A stretch of DNA of 64,000 bases from Limnohabitans sp. B9-3 (GTDB lineage Bacteria; Pseudomonadota; Gammaproteobacteria; Burkholderiales; Burkholderiaceae_C). The DNA lies in contig NZ_NESI01000006.1 in NCBI RefSeq assembly GCF_002778325.1, positions 1 through 64,000 of the forward strand. Direction: 5' to 3'. Below the pieces are notes generated by a model, which saw only the letters and a program-made list of their open reading frames with translations, was not told where the DNA came from and made no database searches. The position numbers and the translations under genes were made by a program. The first letter of the stretch is position 1; every line of letters begins with the position of its first letter. Below are positions 1 through 9,804 of the stretch, in pieces.

Positions 1-58
1 CTTCAGGTTTTTTGTAATCCGCCAACAGGCGGTCTATGAGTTCGTTGCTTACGGTCAT
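1..58 (-). CDS. IS256-family transposase, 5' end only (partial)
   Basis: The minus strand from 58 to the window edge reads MTVSNELIDRLLADYKKPE. This matches the usual N-terminus of IS256/mutator-type DDE transposases (TVSNELIDQLLA..KPEDL). A good ribosome-binding sequence (GGAAGAG) lies just before the ATG. Only 19 codons are inside the window, so catalytic residues cannot be checked. The family call rests on the N-terminal match and the adjacent terminal-repeat-like sequence. Confidence 0.72.
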   Translation of the reverse strand, partial: MTVSNELIDRLLADYKKPE

Positions 59-127
59 TTCTCTTCCTTTGAAGATGAAGGCAGTTTCCTGCCATTAGAC
101 CGTTTACACAAAATCTAGGACACGCCC
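1..127 (-). mobile_element. IS256-type insertion sequence, one end
   Basis: The transposase start at 58 is followed outward by a short non-coding segment. That segment ends in GTGTCCTAGATTTTGTGTAA (minus strand, about 104-123), which has the position and character of an IS256-family terminal inverted repeat. The exact tip is inferred to lie near 124-127, because a foreign reading frame with protein-like composition begins there. The other end and the target-site duplication are outside the window. Confidence 0.6.
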
Positions 128-351
128 TAATTGAAGGTTTCAAGCAAGGTGATTTCCCAAAGCTGGAAGTCTGGCGTTCGGCGGTTGATAAGTCGCCACT
201 GTGGCCCACTTTGCCCGGTGTCATCGCCATGGCTACAGATGACACAGTAGCGCCATTAGGCATGCCTGTTTTGACGTTATCCGACATAACGCGCATTGCT
301 GATTTCGTTGTCGAACATGCTGCAGTGAACATTGCATCCTGCATTCACTGA
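127..351 (+). pseudogene. 3' remnant of an unidentified gene cut by the IS
   Basis: An open frame of 74 sense codons runs from the inferred IS tip to TGA at 349-351. It contains plausible protein sequence (GFKQGDFPKLEVWRSAVDKS, later PVLTLSDITRIADFVVEHAA) but no credible start of its own. I read it as the C-terminal part of a gene whose 5' portion lies beyond the insertion sequence. I do not recognise the family. No gene is visible in the next 157 bases (352-508) before the transglutaminase gene. Confidence 0.45.
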
Positions 352-508
352 ACTAGTCTTAATGAACTGATCGGTGCCCAGTATTGGCCAGTAGCAGGCA
401 ACCTTAAAACTTGGCCGCTCCTGATCAGCACAAGCGAATACAAATCCCATCCCGCCATGCACCGCTTTGGCGCATGTTCCTTGGCGCGTGTCTTGCTTGA
501 CTCAGCAC

Positions 509-3500
509 ATGTCCATACACGCCGCACTCCACCACGTCACCCACTACAGCTACGACCGTTTGGTTGAACTCGGCCCACAAGTCATTCGCCTGCGTCCCGC
601 ACCTCACTGTCGCAGCAACGTAATTTCTTATTCACTCAAAGTGGAGCCTGCGCATTTCATCAACTGGCAGCAAGACCCGTTTGCCAATTACCAAGCGCGC
701 TTGGTGTTCCACGAAAAGACCACCGAGTTCAAAGTCACGGTCGATTTGGTGGTCGAAATGGCGGTCTACAACCCTTTTGACTTCTTTTTAGAGCCCCACG
801 CTGAAAAGTTCCCGTTCAACTACAGCAAAGCCTCGGCCACCGAGCTGGCGCCCTATTTGGTCAAGCAGGGCTTGAAGCACAAACTCAAGGCCTACGTTGC
901 ATCGCTGGACCTCAAGGCCCTCAAACGCGCGCCCATTCGCACCATCGACTTTCTGGTCAAGATCAACCAAAAGCTGCACAACGACATTGCTTACACCATC
1001 CGCATGGAGCCCGGCGTGCAAACGCCCGAACAAACGCTGACGTTACGCAGCGGTTCCTGCCGTGACAGCGCTTGGCTGCTGGTACAAATGCTGCGCCACT
1101 GCGGCTTGGCGGCGCGTTTTGTATCGGGCTACCTGATTCAACTCGCCCCCGATTTGAAGTCGCTTGACGGCCCCAGTGGCACCGAGGTGGACTTCACCGA
1201 CTTGCACGCCTGGTGCGAGGTGTATTTGCCCGGCGCAGGCTGGGTGGGCTTAGACCCCACCTCGGGCTTGCTGGCCGGCGAAGGCCACATTCCATTGGCA
1301 TGCACGCCGCAACCGTCGAGCGCCGCGCCGATTGAAGGCTTGGTGGACGAAGCCGAGGTCGAGTTTGGCCACGAAATGAAAGTCACTCGCGTGCTCGAAT
1401 CACCCCGCGTGACCAAGCCCTACACCGAAGAACAGTGGACAGACGTGCTGGCCCTGGGCGACGAGGTGGACCGCCGCTTGGTGGAAGGCGACGTGCGCCT
1501 GACCATGGGCGGCGAGCCGACCTTCGTCGCAGTGAACGACCGCGATGCACCAGAATGGAACACCGATGCCCTCGGACCGACCAAACGCGGCTTTGCCACC
1601 GAATTGGTGCATAAACTGCGCGCCGAGTACGGCGACGGCGGTTTCTTGCATTTCGGCCAGGGCAAGTGGTACCCCGGCGAGCAACTGCCACGCTGGGCGC
1701 TGGGCATTTACTGGCGCACCGATGGCCACCCGTGCTGGCACAACCCCGAGTTGTTTGCCGACGAGCGCGTGCCCAGCCACTACACCTCGGAAGACGCAAA
1801 GCGCTTCACCGAAACCCTATCGCACAAACTCGGCGTGGGCGATCAGCACATCACGCCCGGCTATGAAGACACCTGGTACTTCTTGTGGCGCGAGCGTCGC
1901 TTGCCCGTCAACGTCGATCCGTTTGACGCCAAGCTCAGCGACGAGATGGAGCGCGTGCGTCTGCGCCGCGTGTTCAGCCAAGGCCTCGACAAAACTGTAG
2001 GTTACGTGCTGCCCCTCAAACCCAGCGAAGACGGCCAAGGCCCACGCTGGACCAGCGGCCCTTGGTTCTTGCGCGACGAGCGCATGTACCTCGTGCCCGG
2101 CGACTCGCCCATGGGTCTGCGATTGCCGCTCGACTCCCTGCCTTGGGTCAGTGAGGCCGATTACCCCTACGCCATCGAGCAAGACCACTTTGCCGAACGC
2201 CAAGCCCTGCCCCATTCAGCCGCGCTGAAAGCCCAGTACTCGCACCACGCCCGCCACACGCATTTCAACGCCCACGTTGCTGGGGGCGGCATGGCACAAG
2301 GTGGCACCGTGGGGCTGCAAACCGGCATGGGCAAAGACAAGTTTGTGCCTGGCACCCCGCATGCCGTGCCCGCCAAAGACCAATCGGCCCACTGGATCAC
2401 CCGCACCGCCATTTGCGTGGAAGTGCGCGATCCTGCACGTTCGAACGGCCCCTCGGTCGAACTCAAAGCGATGGAGAACCCTCAAGGCGTGATCTACGTG
2501 TTCATGCCCCCGCTGGGCAAGCTCGAGGACTATCTGGAACTGCTCAGCGCCATCGAAGCCACCGCCGAAGAACTGGACGTACGCATCGTTTTGGAAGGCT
2601 ACCCACCGCCACGTGATGTACGCCTGAAAGTGCTGCAAGTCACGCCCGACCCCGGCGTGATTGAAGTCAACATTCACCCCGCGCACAACTGGCCAGAAAT
2701 CGTCGCAAACACCGAGTTTTTGTACCAAACCGCGTTTGAGTCGCGCCTGTCCGCCGAGAAGTTCATGACCGACGGCCGCCACACCGGCACCGGCGGGGGC
2801 AACCATGTGGTGATGGGCGGGGCCACACCGTCCGACAGCCCGTTCTTGCGCAAGCCTGAATTGCTGGCCTCGCTGATCTTGTATTGGCACAACCACCCAT
2901 CGCTGAGCTACTTGTTCAGCGGCATGTTCATCGGCCCCACCAGCCAAGCGCCGCGTGTGGACGAAGCGCGCAACGACCAAATCTATGAACTCGAAATCGC
3001 GTTGGCCGAAATCAATCGCAACCGCGAGAAGTTTGGCGCAGACATGCCCCCATGGATCGTGGACCGCACCTTGCGCAACCTGTTGATTGACGTCACCGGC
3101 AACACGCACCGCAGCGAGTTTTGCATTGACAAGCTGTACTCGCCCGATTCGTCCACCGGACGTTTGGGCTTGCTTGAGCTGCGTGCGTTCGAGATGCCGC
3201 CGCACGCCCGCATGAGCGTGGTGCAGCAGCTGTTGCTGCGTGCTTTGGTGGCCCGTTTCTGGGAGAAGCCTTACCAAGCCCCTGCCACGCGCTGGGGCAC
3301 CGAGCTGCACGACCGCTTCTTGCTGCCGCACTTCGTCAAGGCCGACTTTGACGATGTGCTGACTGAGCTGGGCGACTGTGGTTTTCAGTTCGACCCCGAG
3401 TGGTTCGCGCCGCATTTTGAGTTCCGTTTCCCACGCGTGGGCGACTTGCAAACGCTGGGCATCAACCTCACGCTGCGCAACGCGCTGGAGCCGTGGCACG

Positions 3501-3979
3501 TCATGGGCGAAGAAGGCTCAAGCGGCGGCACTGTGCGCTACGTGGATTCGTCGCTGGAGCGCATCGAAGTACATGTGGCGGGACTCAACCCCAGCCGCCA
3601 CACCATCACCGTCAACGGCCGCCCCTTGCCGCTGCAACCCACGGGTACCGTGGGCGAGTACGTGGCGGGTGTGCGCTACCGCGCTTGGGCACCGTCGTCG
3701 GCCCTGCATCCCACCATTGGCGTGCATGTGCCGCTCACGTTTGACGTGGTCGACACCTGGATGAAGCGCTCGGTTGGGGGTTGTCAGTACCACGTCGCCC
3801 ACCCCGGTGGCCGCAACTACGACAGCTTCCCCGTCAACGCTTACGAGGCGGAAAGCCGTCGATTGGCGCGCTTCTTCCCACTGGGCCACACACCGGGCAA
3901 GTTGGATGTGCCGCAAGCCACGGTGGGTGTGCCCGCCAGCAAAGAGTTCCCGTTCACCTTGGACTTGCGACGCGCGTGA
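509..3979 (+). CDS. Large transglutaminase-like protein with DUF2126 domain
   Basis: The protein has 1156 aa. It starts with a bacterial transglutaminase N-terminal region (about 1-85) and a transglutaminase-like core with a recognisable triad: Cys184 in SGSCRDSAW, His233 in LHAWCEV and Asp249 in GLDPTSG. The rest (about 300-1156) is the DUF2126 region typical of these roughly 1100-aa proteins. ATG 509 was chosen over upstream in-frame codons because [17 protein letters not shown] is the family's usual N-terminus. Transglutaminase folds cleave or form amide bonds; the actual reaction here is unknown. The CP-ATP-grasp gene starts 45 bases downstream and a second transglutaminase follows it, so the three probably form one operon and pathway. 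No signal peptide is seen, suggesting a cytoplasmic site. Confidence 0.9.
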   Translation: MSIHAALHHVTHYSYDRLVELGPQVIRLRPAPHCRSNVISYSLKVEPAHFINWQQDPFANYQARLVFHEKTTEFKVTVDLVVEMAVYNPFDFFLEPHAEKFPFNYSKASATELAPYLVKQGLKHKLKAYVASLDLKALKRAPIRTIDFLVKINQKLHNDIAYTIRMEPGVQTPEQTLTLRSGSCRDSAWLLVQMLRHCGLAARFVSGYLIQLAPDLKSLDGPSGTEVDFTDLHAWCEVYLPGAGWVGLDPTSGLLAGEGHIPLACTPQPSSAAPIEGLVDEAEVEFGHEMKVTRVLESPRVTKPYTEEQWTDVLALGDEVDRRLVEGDVRLTMGGEPTFVAVNDRDAPEWNTDALGPTKRGFATELVHKLRAEYGDGGFLHFGQGKWYPGEQLPRWALGIYWRTDGHPCWHNPELFADERVPSHYTSEDAKRFTETLSHKLGVGDQHITPGYEDTWYFLWRERRLPVNVDPFDAKLSDEMERVRLRRVFSQGLDKTVGYVLPLKPSEDGQGPRWTSGPWFLRDERMYLVPGDSPMGLRLPLDSLPWVSEADYPYAIEQDHFAERQALPHSAALKAQYSHHARHTHFNAHVAGGGMAQGGTVGLQTGMGKDKFVPGTPHAVPAKDQSAHWITRTAICVEVRDPARSNGPSVELKAMENPQGVIYVFMPPLGKLEDYLELLSAIEATAEELDVRIVLEGYPPPRDVRLKVLQVTPDPGVIEVNIHPAHNWPEIVANTEFLYQTAFESRLSAEKFMTDGRHTGTGGGNHVVMGGATPSDSPFLRKPELLASLILYWHNHPSLSYLFSGMFIGPTSQAPRVDEARNDQIYELEIALAEINRNREKFGADMPPWIVDRTLRNLLIDVTGNTHRSEFCIDKLYSPDSSTGRLGLLELRAFEMPPHARMSVVQQLLLRALVARFWEKPYQAPATRWGTELHDRFLLPHFVKADFDDVLTELGDCGFQFDPEWFAPHFEFRFPRVGDLQTLGINLTLRNALEPWHVMGEEGSSGGTVRYVDSSLERIEVHVAGLNPSRHTITVNGRPLPLQPTGTVGEYVAGVRYRAWAPSSALHPTIGVHVPLTFDVVDTWMKRSVGGCQYHVAHPGGRNYDSFPVNAYEAESRRLARFFPLGHTPGKLDVPQATVGVPASKEFPFTLDLRRA

Positions 3980-4024
3980 GCACCGCACATTGCGACCACG
4001 CGCCAGTGAGACAATGCCCCCACT

Positions 4025-6766
4025 GTGCCCACGCCTGACCCAACCCCCGCGGATGTCCCCTCTTCACCACGTTTGGTCGACGTGCTGAAGGGATTGGCGC
4101 ACCCAGCCGCAGCGGGGCACTTCGATGAGTTGCAAGGCGCCTGCTCACCCTCACCCACCTTGCCCACTGGGCACGCCAAAGCGCCAGATGCCGAGGCCGC
4201 CACCCAAAGCCTTGCCGCCCCTTGGCAAACCTTTTTCGACCAGTTGGGCACTCTGGGTCTAGACGACCTCGACCGTCGCACCCACACCTTGGCCCGCCAA
4301 GTGCGCGACAACGGCATCACCTACAACGTGTACGCCAGTCAAGGGGGCCCGCAACGGCCATGGGCGCTAGACCTGTTCCCACTGATCATCACGCCCGAGA
4401 GTTGGCAGCAAATTGAAGTGGGCGTGCAACAACGCGCACGATTGCTCGAACGTGTGATGGCCGATGTCTATGGCCCACAGCAACTGCTGCGCGAAGCCCT
4501 GATTCCGCCCGCCTTGGTGCAAGGCCACCCCGGCTACTTGCGCGCCATGCGCGGCGTGACACCCGTGGGCGACACGCATTTGCACATTGCCGCGTTTGAC
4601 TTGGCGCGTGGCCCCGATGGCCAATGGGCCGTGGTGTCGCAGCGCACGCAAGCGCCTTCGGGTTTGGGCTACTTGCTGGAAAACCGGCTGCTGATTTCGC
4701 GCCAATTCCCGCAAGCGTTTGAGGCCATGCACATCCAACGCTTGGCCGCGACCTACAGGGTTTGGGTGGAATCGCTCAAAGCGCACAGCCCTGCGGGCGT
4801 GAACGCCCATGTGGCCTTGCTCACGCCAGGCCCCTACAACGAAACCTATTTCGAGCACGCCTACCTCGCCCGCTATTTGGGTTTGAGCTTGGTCGAAGGC
4901 AGCGACCTCACCGTGCGTGACGAACGCTTGTACCTGCGCACCCTGCGCGGCTTAGAGCCCGTACATGTGCTGCTCAAGCGCTTGGACGACGAGTTTTTAG
5001 ACCCACTGGAATTGCGCGCCGACTCCACCTTGGGCATCCCCGGTTTGCTGCAAGCCGTGCGGGCCGGCAACGTGGTGGTGGCCAATGCGCCGGGTTCGGC
5101 GTTTTTGGAGTCACCCGCCTTGCTAGGCTTCTTGCCCGCATTGAGCGAAAAGCTGCTGGGCGAAACCCTGAAATTGCCCGCGCTCGACACTTGGTGGTGC
5201 GGCGAGCGTGCCGCGTTGGCCTCGGTCTTGCCCCAGCTCGACAAAATGGCCATCAAGCCCACTTACCCCGGCATGGCCAGTCATGGCAGTTTTGATGCCG
5301 CCTTGGGCCGCACGCTGAGTCAAGCGCAACGCGACGAATGGGTGGGCCGCATCACCCGCCAGCCCGACCGCCACACGCTGCAAGCCTACGTGCCGCTGTC
5401 GCAAATGCCCACTTGGAAAGATGCACAAACCGGTGTGGTGCAGCGCTCGGTCATGCTGCGCGTCTTTGCCTTGCGAGACGGTGCCAACTCATGGCGGGTG
5501 CTGCCCGGTGGCTTGGCACGCATTGCCGCCCCCAACGCGCAAATTGCCTCCATGCAGCGCGGCGGCAGCAGCGCCGATGTGTGGGTGCAAACCGATGCCG
5601 ATGTCGACCGAACCACCTTGCTTAACAAGAGCGCAACAGCCTCAACTTTCACGCATCGCCAACGCATGGTCACCAGCCGCGCCGCTGAAAACCTGTATTG
5701 GCTAGGCCGCTACACCGAGCGCAGCGAAAACATGGTTCGCTTGGTGCGACTGTGCCTCGAAGCCCTCAACAGCGAAGACCCCGCCTCGCCCAGCCTCTGG
5801 TCATGGCTGCAACAACTCAGCCGACGCCAAGGCCTCATTCCGGCGGGCGTTCCCTCGGCGCAAGGCTCGACCGCTGAGGACGCAGCCAATGCATCCACCC
5901 CTAGCATGGGCGCACGCCGACGCGTGTTTGAGCGCACCCTCATCGCTTGCCTCGACGACGACACGCATGCCACCAGCGTGGGCTACAACCTGCGCGCCTT
6001 GCAACAAGCCGCAGCGTCGCTGCGCGAACGTCTGTCGCCCGAACACTGGAACGCCATCGTGCATGGGGTCGAGCAGTTCAGCACCGACTCCGCGCACATC
6101 GTGAAGCAACCCGAGTTCTCGACCATCCAAGCATTGCAAGCCTTAGACGCTGCCAGCTCCGCCTTGGCTGCCATCACAGGCGCACAAACCGACCGCATGA
6201 CGCGCGACGACGGCTGGCAACTGCTGAGCATTGGCCGCCATGTAGAACGCCTGGGCTTTTTATCTGCCGCGCTCGACTTGGCGGTGGAAGTGGGGGCATT
6301 TGAGTCGCCACACCACGACGCTGCGCTTCACATGAGTACGGAAAACAGCTCGCACTTCACCGCCTTGTTGAGCTTGTTTGACAGCACCATCACCTTCCAA
6401 GCGCAGTACCAACAAAGCCGCGAACTGGCCCCGTTGATTGAACTGTTGGTGCGAGACAACGACAACCCGCGCTCTTTGGCATGGGTCACGCGCAGCCTGC
6501 GTTCGCGCTTGTCCAAGCTCGCGGCCACGCCCATGGGCGAGCCCGATGCGCTGGCCCGCTTGGTGCCCAACTTGCAATCCAACAACGTGAACGATCTTCA
6601 ATTGCCGAATTCGTTGGCGTATTTGTGCGAGGCAGATGCGCACGGTCACCACCCGCATTTACGCGCCACGCTGACCGAATGCATGCAAGCGGCGTGGCAA
6701 GTGTCAGACGCCATCTCGGCCCGCTACTTCAGCCACACACAAGACGGCGACAGCGTCGGCGCTTGA
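4025..6766 (+). CDS. Circularly permuted ATP-grasp / alpha-E fusion protein
   Basis: The protein has 913 aa. The region to about residue 540 is the circularly permuted ATP-grasp type 2 domain (YNVYASQGGPQRPWALDLFP near the start, LKRLDDEFLDPLELR in the middle). Residues 548-905 form the helical alpha-E domain, opening with SRAAENLYWLGRYTERSENM. In many genomes these are separate adjacent genes; here they are one chain. ATP-grasp enzymes activate carboxylates as acyl-phosphates and join them to amines, so this is the likely ligase of the cluster; the substrate is unknown. The start is GTG 4025, since no in-frame ATG precedes the conserved region. The next gene begins 20 bases after the stop. 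Confidence 0.88.
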   Translation: MPTPDPTPADVPSSPRLVDVLKGLAHPAAAGHFDELQGACSPSPTLPTGHAKAPDAEAATQSLAAPWQTFFDQLGTLGLDDLDRRTHTLARQVRDNGITYNVYASQGGPQRPWALDLFPLIITPESWQQIEVGVQQRARLLERVMADVYGPQQLLREALIPPALVQGHPGYLRAMRGVTPVGDTHLHIAAFDLARGPDGQWAVVSQRTQAPSGLGYLLENRLLISRQFPQAFEAMHIQRLAATYRVWVESLKAHSPAGVNAHVALLTPGPYNETYFEHAYLARYLGLSLVEGSDLTVRDERLYLRTLRGLEPVHVLLKRLDDEFLDPLELRADSTLGIPGLLQAVRAGNVVVANAPGSAFLESPALLGFLPALSEKLLGETLKLPALDTWWCGERAALASVLPQLDKMAIKPTYPGMASHGSFDAALGRTLSQAQRDEWVGRITRQPDRHTLQAYVPLSQMPTWKDAQTGVVQRSVMLRVFALRDGANSWRVLPGGLARIAAPNAQIASMQRGGSSADVWVQTDADVDRTTLLNKSATASTFTHRQRMVTSRAAENLYWLGRYTERSENMVRLVRLCLEALNSEDPASPSLWSWLQQLSRRQGLIPAGVPSAQGSTAEDAANASTPSMGARRRVFERTLIACLDDDTHATSVGYNLRALQQAAASLRERLSPEHWNAIVHGVEQFSTDSAHIVKQPEFSTIQALQALDAASSALAAITGAQTDRMTRDDGWQLLSIGRHVERLGFLSAALDLAVEVGAFESPHHDAALHMSTENSSHFTALLSLFDSTITFQAQYQQSRELAPLIELLVRDNDNPRSLAWVTRSLRSRLSKLAATPMGEPDALARLVPNLQSNNVNDLQLPNSLAYLCEADAHGHHPHLRATLTECMQAAWQVSDAISARYFSHTQDGDSVGA

Positions 6767-6785
6767 GCCCCAAGGCTTCTTTCAC

Positions 6786-7841
6786 ATGCTGCTGCACATC
6801 ACCCACACCACCCGCTACCACTACGCACCGCAGGTGGAGACTGCGCAGCACATGGCGCATTTGCTGCCACGCAGCCTGCCCTCGCAAACCGTGCGTGCAA
6901 CAGAGTTGGTCATCTCGCCCAGCCCGCACGCGCGCAGCGACAGCGTGGATGCATTTGGCAATGTGCGCACATTTTTCTCGCTGCCCCAGCCGCATGAGGT
7001 GATGCTGATTGAAGCGCGCAGCACGGTGGACACGCACTTCATGGACTACCCACCTGAAAACGCCCAACTCACCCCCGCATGGGAAAACGTGCGCCACCAT
7101 TTCTTGTACCACTCCGGTTCCGCGTGGGATGCCGCGACGGAGTATGTGTTCGCTTCCACCTACGTCGAGCCCCACCCTGACTTTGCTGACTACGCCCGTT
7201 CCAGCTTTATGCCCGCCCGCCCCGTGCTGTTGGCGGCGGTGGACCTGATGTCGCGCATTCACCAAGATTTCACCTACGCCAGTGCCAGCACCGACATCAA
7301 CACGCCCGCCTTGGAAGCCTTGGAGCGCCGAGAAGGTGTGTGCCAAGACTTCGCCCACATTCTGCTGAGTTGCCTACGCACCCAAGGTTTGGCGGCGCGT
7401 TATGTCAGCGGCTATTTGCTGACCGAAGTGCCTGAAGGCCAAACCCGTTTGATTGGCAGCGATGCCTCGCATGCGTGGGTGTCGGTCTATGTGCCCGACG
7501 CTTTGCCCGACGGCCACGAGGGGCACAAGCTGGGCCTGCTCGCCACTCAAGGCCAATGGTTTGACCTCGACCCCACCAACAACCGCTGGGGCTTGAACTC
7601 ACCCGGCATCGACTACGTCACCTTGGCTCTAGGCCGCGACTACGCCGATGTGTCGCCGGTGCGCGGCGTGATTCACGGCGGTGCCAGCCACACGCTGGAT
7701 GTTGGGGTCACGGTTCAACCGGCGACGGAGTTGGCCGCGAAATTAGCGACGGCGATGGGCGGGCAAAAGCAAACGCAAACGCAAACGCAGTCGCAGTCCC
7801 AGTACCAGTCGCAATCTCAAAATCAGAGTTCCAAGCTCTGA
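6786..7841 (+). CDS. Transglutaminase family protein with Gln-rich tail
   Basis: The protein has 351 aa. It comprises a transglutaminase N-terminal domain (LLHITHTTRYHYAPQVETAQ) followed by a core with Cys186 (GVCQDFAH), His229 (SHAWVSVY) and Asp262 (FDLDPTNN). It lies 20 bases after the ATP-grasp/alpha-E gene and is the usual third member of this cluster. Known members are predicted thiol peptidases or amide-bond enzymes. The last 25 residues are low-complexity, alternating Gln with Thr/Ser, and do not belong to the catalytic fold. No signal peptide is apparent. The specific substrate is not known. Confidence 0.9.
   Translation: MLLHITHTTRYHYAPQVETAQHMAHLLPRSLPSQTVRATELVISPSPHARSDSVDAFGNVRTFFSLPQPHEVMLIEARSTVDTHFMDYPPENAQLTPAWENVRHHFLYHSGSAWDAATEYVFASTYVEPHPDFADYARSSFMPARPVLLAAVDLMSRIHQDFTYASASTDINTPALEALERREGVCQDFAHILLSCLRTQGLAARYVSGYLLTEVPEGQTRLIGSDASHAWVSVYVPDALPDGHEGHKLGLLATQGQWFDLDPTNNRWGLNSPGIDYVTLALGRDYADVSPVRGVIHGGASHTLDVGVTVQPATELAAKLATAMGGQKQTQTQTQSQSQYQSQSQNQSSKL
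7764..7826 (+). repeat. Gln-Thr/Ser dipeptide-coding repeat at a gene's 3' end
   Basis: About ten imperfect 6-base units (CAAACG, CAGTCG, CAGTCC, CAGTAC, CAATCT) encode a QTQTQTQSQSQYQSQSQNQ tail on the upstream transglutaminase. Unit length is a multiple of three, so copy-number changes would lengthen or shorten the tail without a frameshift. Confidence 0.85.
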
Positions 7842-7912
7842 ACGGTTTTGTGCGCTGCTTGAGTGCCATCAAGCGCTCATAAAATTGCGGCATTCAAAAC
7901 AAGGAACCTTCC

Positions 7913-8368
7913 ATGAGCGTGTACGACCAACTCCAAGCCCTGAACATCACTCTTCCGCCCGTGGCGATCCCCGCCGCAGCCTACGTGCCGTTTGTACAAA
8001 CCGGCAACTTGGTGTTTTTAAGCGGCCACATTGCCAAGCAAGATGGCAAGCCTTGGGTGGGCCAGTTAGGCAAAACCATGCAAACGGCAGAGGCCACTCA
8101 GGCGGCACGCGCCGTGGCCATCGACTTGTTGGGCACCTTGCACGCGGCCGTGGGCGACTTGAACAAGGTCAAGCGCATCGTGAAAGTGATGAGCTTGGTC
8201 AACTCCAGCACCGACTTCACCGAGCACCACTTGGTGACCAACGGCTGCAGCGAGTTGATTGGCCAAGTGTTTGGCGACAAAGGCGCGCATGCACGCAGCG
8301 CATTTGGTGTTGCGCAGTTACCACTCGGTGCTTGTGTGGAAATCGAGCTGATCGCTGAACTGGGTTAA
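7913..8368 (+). CDS. RidA (YjgF/YER057c/UK114) family protein
   Basis: The protein has 151 aa, near the length of longer RidA-like proteins. It shows the family's order of motifs: an N-terminal FVQTGNLVFLSGHIAK, then GDLNKVKRIVKVMSLVNS, and an end resembling the usual RxAxGVxxLPxGAxVEIE (RSAFGVAQLPLGACVEIEL). RidA proteins hydrolyse reactive enamine/imine intermediates of PLP enzymes. This longer subgroup is less well characterised, and the canonical Arg that binds the carboxylate is not confidently identifiable. A good RBS (AAGGAA) precedes the ATG. The gene converges on the efflux operon with only 5 bases between stops. Confidence 0.88.
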   Translation: MSVYDQLQALNITLPPVAIPAAAYVPFVQTGNLVFLSGHIAKQDGKPWVGQLGKTMQTAEATQAARAVAIDLLGTLHAAVGDLNKVKRIVKVMSLVNSSTDFTEHHLVTNGCSELIGQVFGDKGAHARSAFGVAQLPLGACVEIELIAELG

Positions 8369-8373
8369 TCAGC

Positions 8374-9804
8374 TCACTCGTCAAAGTCCCACATCTGGTG
8401 CAGGTCTAAGCGAATCAAGGCCTGCAACTCGACAGCCTCTAACTGCATACGCTGCGCTGCATGGAGGTTGTCGCTGGCCAAGCGGTCCATCATCAGCACG
8501 TCCGACAAAGTGCCCTCGCCCAAGGCATAGCCTTTGCGCGCTTTGTCTGCGGCTTGCGCTTGGCGGACAGCTGCCGATTTCAACAACTCGGCGGCGTTGC
8601 GCTTGTGCAGCAATTGCTGCCACATGCCGTCAAACGTGGCGCCCAGTTGTTGCTCCGTCCAACGCACTTGATCTTCAGCAGCTTGTGCATCGGCAGCAGC
8701 GGCCACGGCGTTGAGCGAACGTGCCTCGCCAGACAAAGGCATGGACAGCATGACGCCCGTCACTTGCTCAGAGCCCGCCCGCTCGCGTGCGGTGAACAGG
8801 CCCACCGTCGGATCGGGCAAGCGGTCACGCGAGGCCCGTTGCGCAAACAAGCGCAAACGCTGCGCATCGACGCGCAACATGTTGAGCTCGTGATTTTTCT
8901 CTAAAAACTCTTGGCGCTTGTCGGCCATGGCCACGTTGGCACCTTCGGGCCAAGCAGGCAATGCGGCAGGGTTGATCACAGCTCTGGAGGGGGTGCCCGT
9001 GGTTGCAGCGCGTGATTTATCGCCCAACTTATCGTCCGCTTCGGCACTCAAACTATTCATGTCCGAGCGAGGCAGTTCGATGGTCGGGTAGCGCCTAGAC
9101 AGTGCAGAAGCTGTCGTAGCCAATTGCGCCTGCGCCACGGCGCGTGAGGCGCTGATGCGGTCTAGCTCGGCTTGGGCTAACTCGGCGTCCATCTTGGAAA
9201 TTTCACCTTGCTTGAGTTGGCTTTGTGTGAGGCGCTGCATCTGCGCGGCCAAGGCGAAGGTGGTTTGTGCATTCTTCACATCAGCTTGCGCGCGCAAGTG
9301 TTCAAACCAAAGCTTGAGCAACTCGCGGCTGCCTTCGTGCACAGCATCGGCATAGGCAATTTCAGCCAAAGCCTGGGTTTGCGCGGCCAAATCAGCGTCC
9401 ATGCCGCGCTTGCCCCAAGCGCGTATCGGTCGCTCCAAACTGAGCATGGACTCTTGCACACTCACGCCCGGCCCCACCTCACGGCGACGTTGCGCGGTGG
9501 CTCGCACCGTGAACTCAGCTGTACCCACCGCAATGCCTCTCGCCCGTGCAGTTAGCGCATCGCGACGCGCGCGCGCGCCTTCGATCAAAGGGCTTGCCAG
9601 CAACGCATCTTTCACCGCAGCTTCCATAGGCAAGTAAGACTGCAATACGGCATCGGCAGAAAGAGCGACCTGAGCTTGTGCTTGTGCTTGTGCTTGTGCT
9701 TGTGCTTGTGCTTGTGCCAAGCACATGCCAAGCGTCAGCAACACGCCCAACGCAGGGCGTGGCAAAGTGCGATTTTTTGCAAGATGTGTCAACGTCAACT
9801 TCAT
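8374..9804 (-). CDS. TolC/CzcC-type outer membrane efflux protein
   Basis: The protein has 476 aa and is the last gene of an efflux operon. It begins with a signal sequence (LTHLAKNRTLPRPALGVLLT) and an Ala-Gln repeat at the presumed cleavage region. Two long alpha-helical repeats typical of outer-membrane efflux channels follow (AAQMQRLTQSQLKQGEISKM and AAQRMQLEAVELQALIRLDL). ATG 9804 was chosen because it overlaps the stop of the RND gene in ATGA (9801-9804), indicating translational coupling. It should form the trimeric exit duct of the pump. Families of this kind occur in CzcCBA-type metal systems. Confidence 0.88.
   Translation of the reverse strand: MKLTLTHLAKNRTLPRPALGVLLTLGMCLAQAQAQAQAQAQAQAQVALSADAVLQSYLPMEAAVKDALLASPLIEGARARRDALTARARGIAVGTAEFTVRATAQRRREVGPGVSVQESMLSLERPIRAWGKRGMDADLAAQTQALAEIAYADAVHEGSRELLKLWFEHLRAQADVKNAQTTFALAAQMQRLTQSQLKQGEISKMDAELAQAELDRISASRAVAQAQLATTASALSRRYPTIELPRSDMNSLSAEADDKLGDKSRAATTGTPSRAVINPAALPAWPEGANVAMADKRQEFLEKNHELNMLRVDAQRLRLFAQRASRDRLPDPTVGLFTARERAGSEQVTGVMLSMPLSGEARSLNAVAAAADAQAAEDQVRWTEQQLGATFDGMWQQLLHKRNAAELLKSAAVRQAQAADKARKGYALGEGTLSDVLMMDRLASDNLHAAQRMQLEAVELQALIRLDLHQMWDFDE
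9675..9716 (-). repeat. Hexanucleotide tandem repeat (CTTGTG)x7
   Basis: Seven perfect head-to-tail copies of CTTGTG on the plus strand (CACAAG on the coding strand) encode most of an eight-fold Ala-Gln run at the end of the TolC-like signal peptide. A perfect repeat of this kind is prone to slippage, and each step would add or remove two residues without changing the frame. Confidence 0.95.

Noticed and set aside
2216..3499. A 427-codon minus-strand open frame opposite the DUF2126 gene
   Set aside because: Composition (Gln, His, Val, Ala) and lack of motifs mark it as a shadow; the sense protein is conserved throughout.
9675..9716. Hexamer array considered as a CRISPR-like or phase-variation switch
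   Set aside because: There are no spacers, and the unit is a multiple of three, so copy-number change cannot switch the frame on or off.
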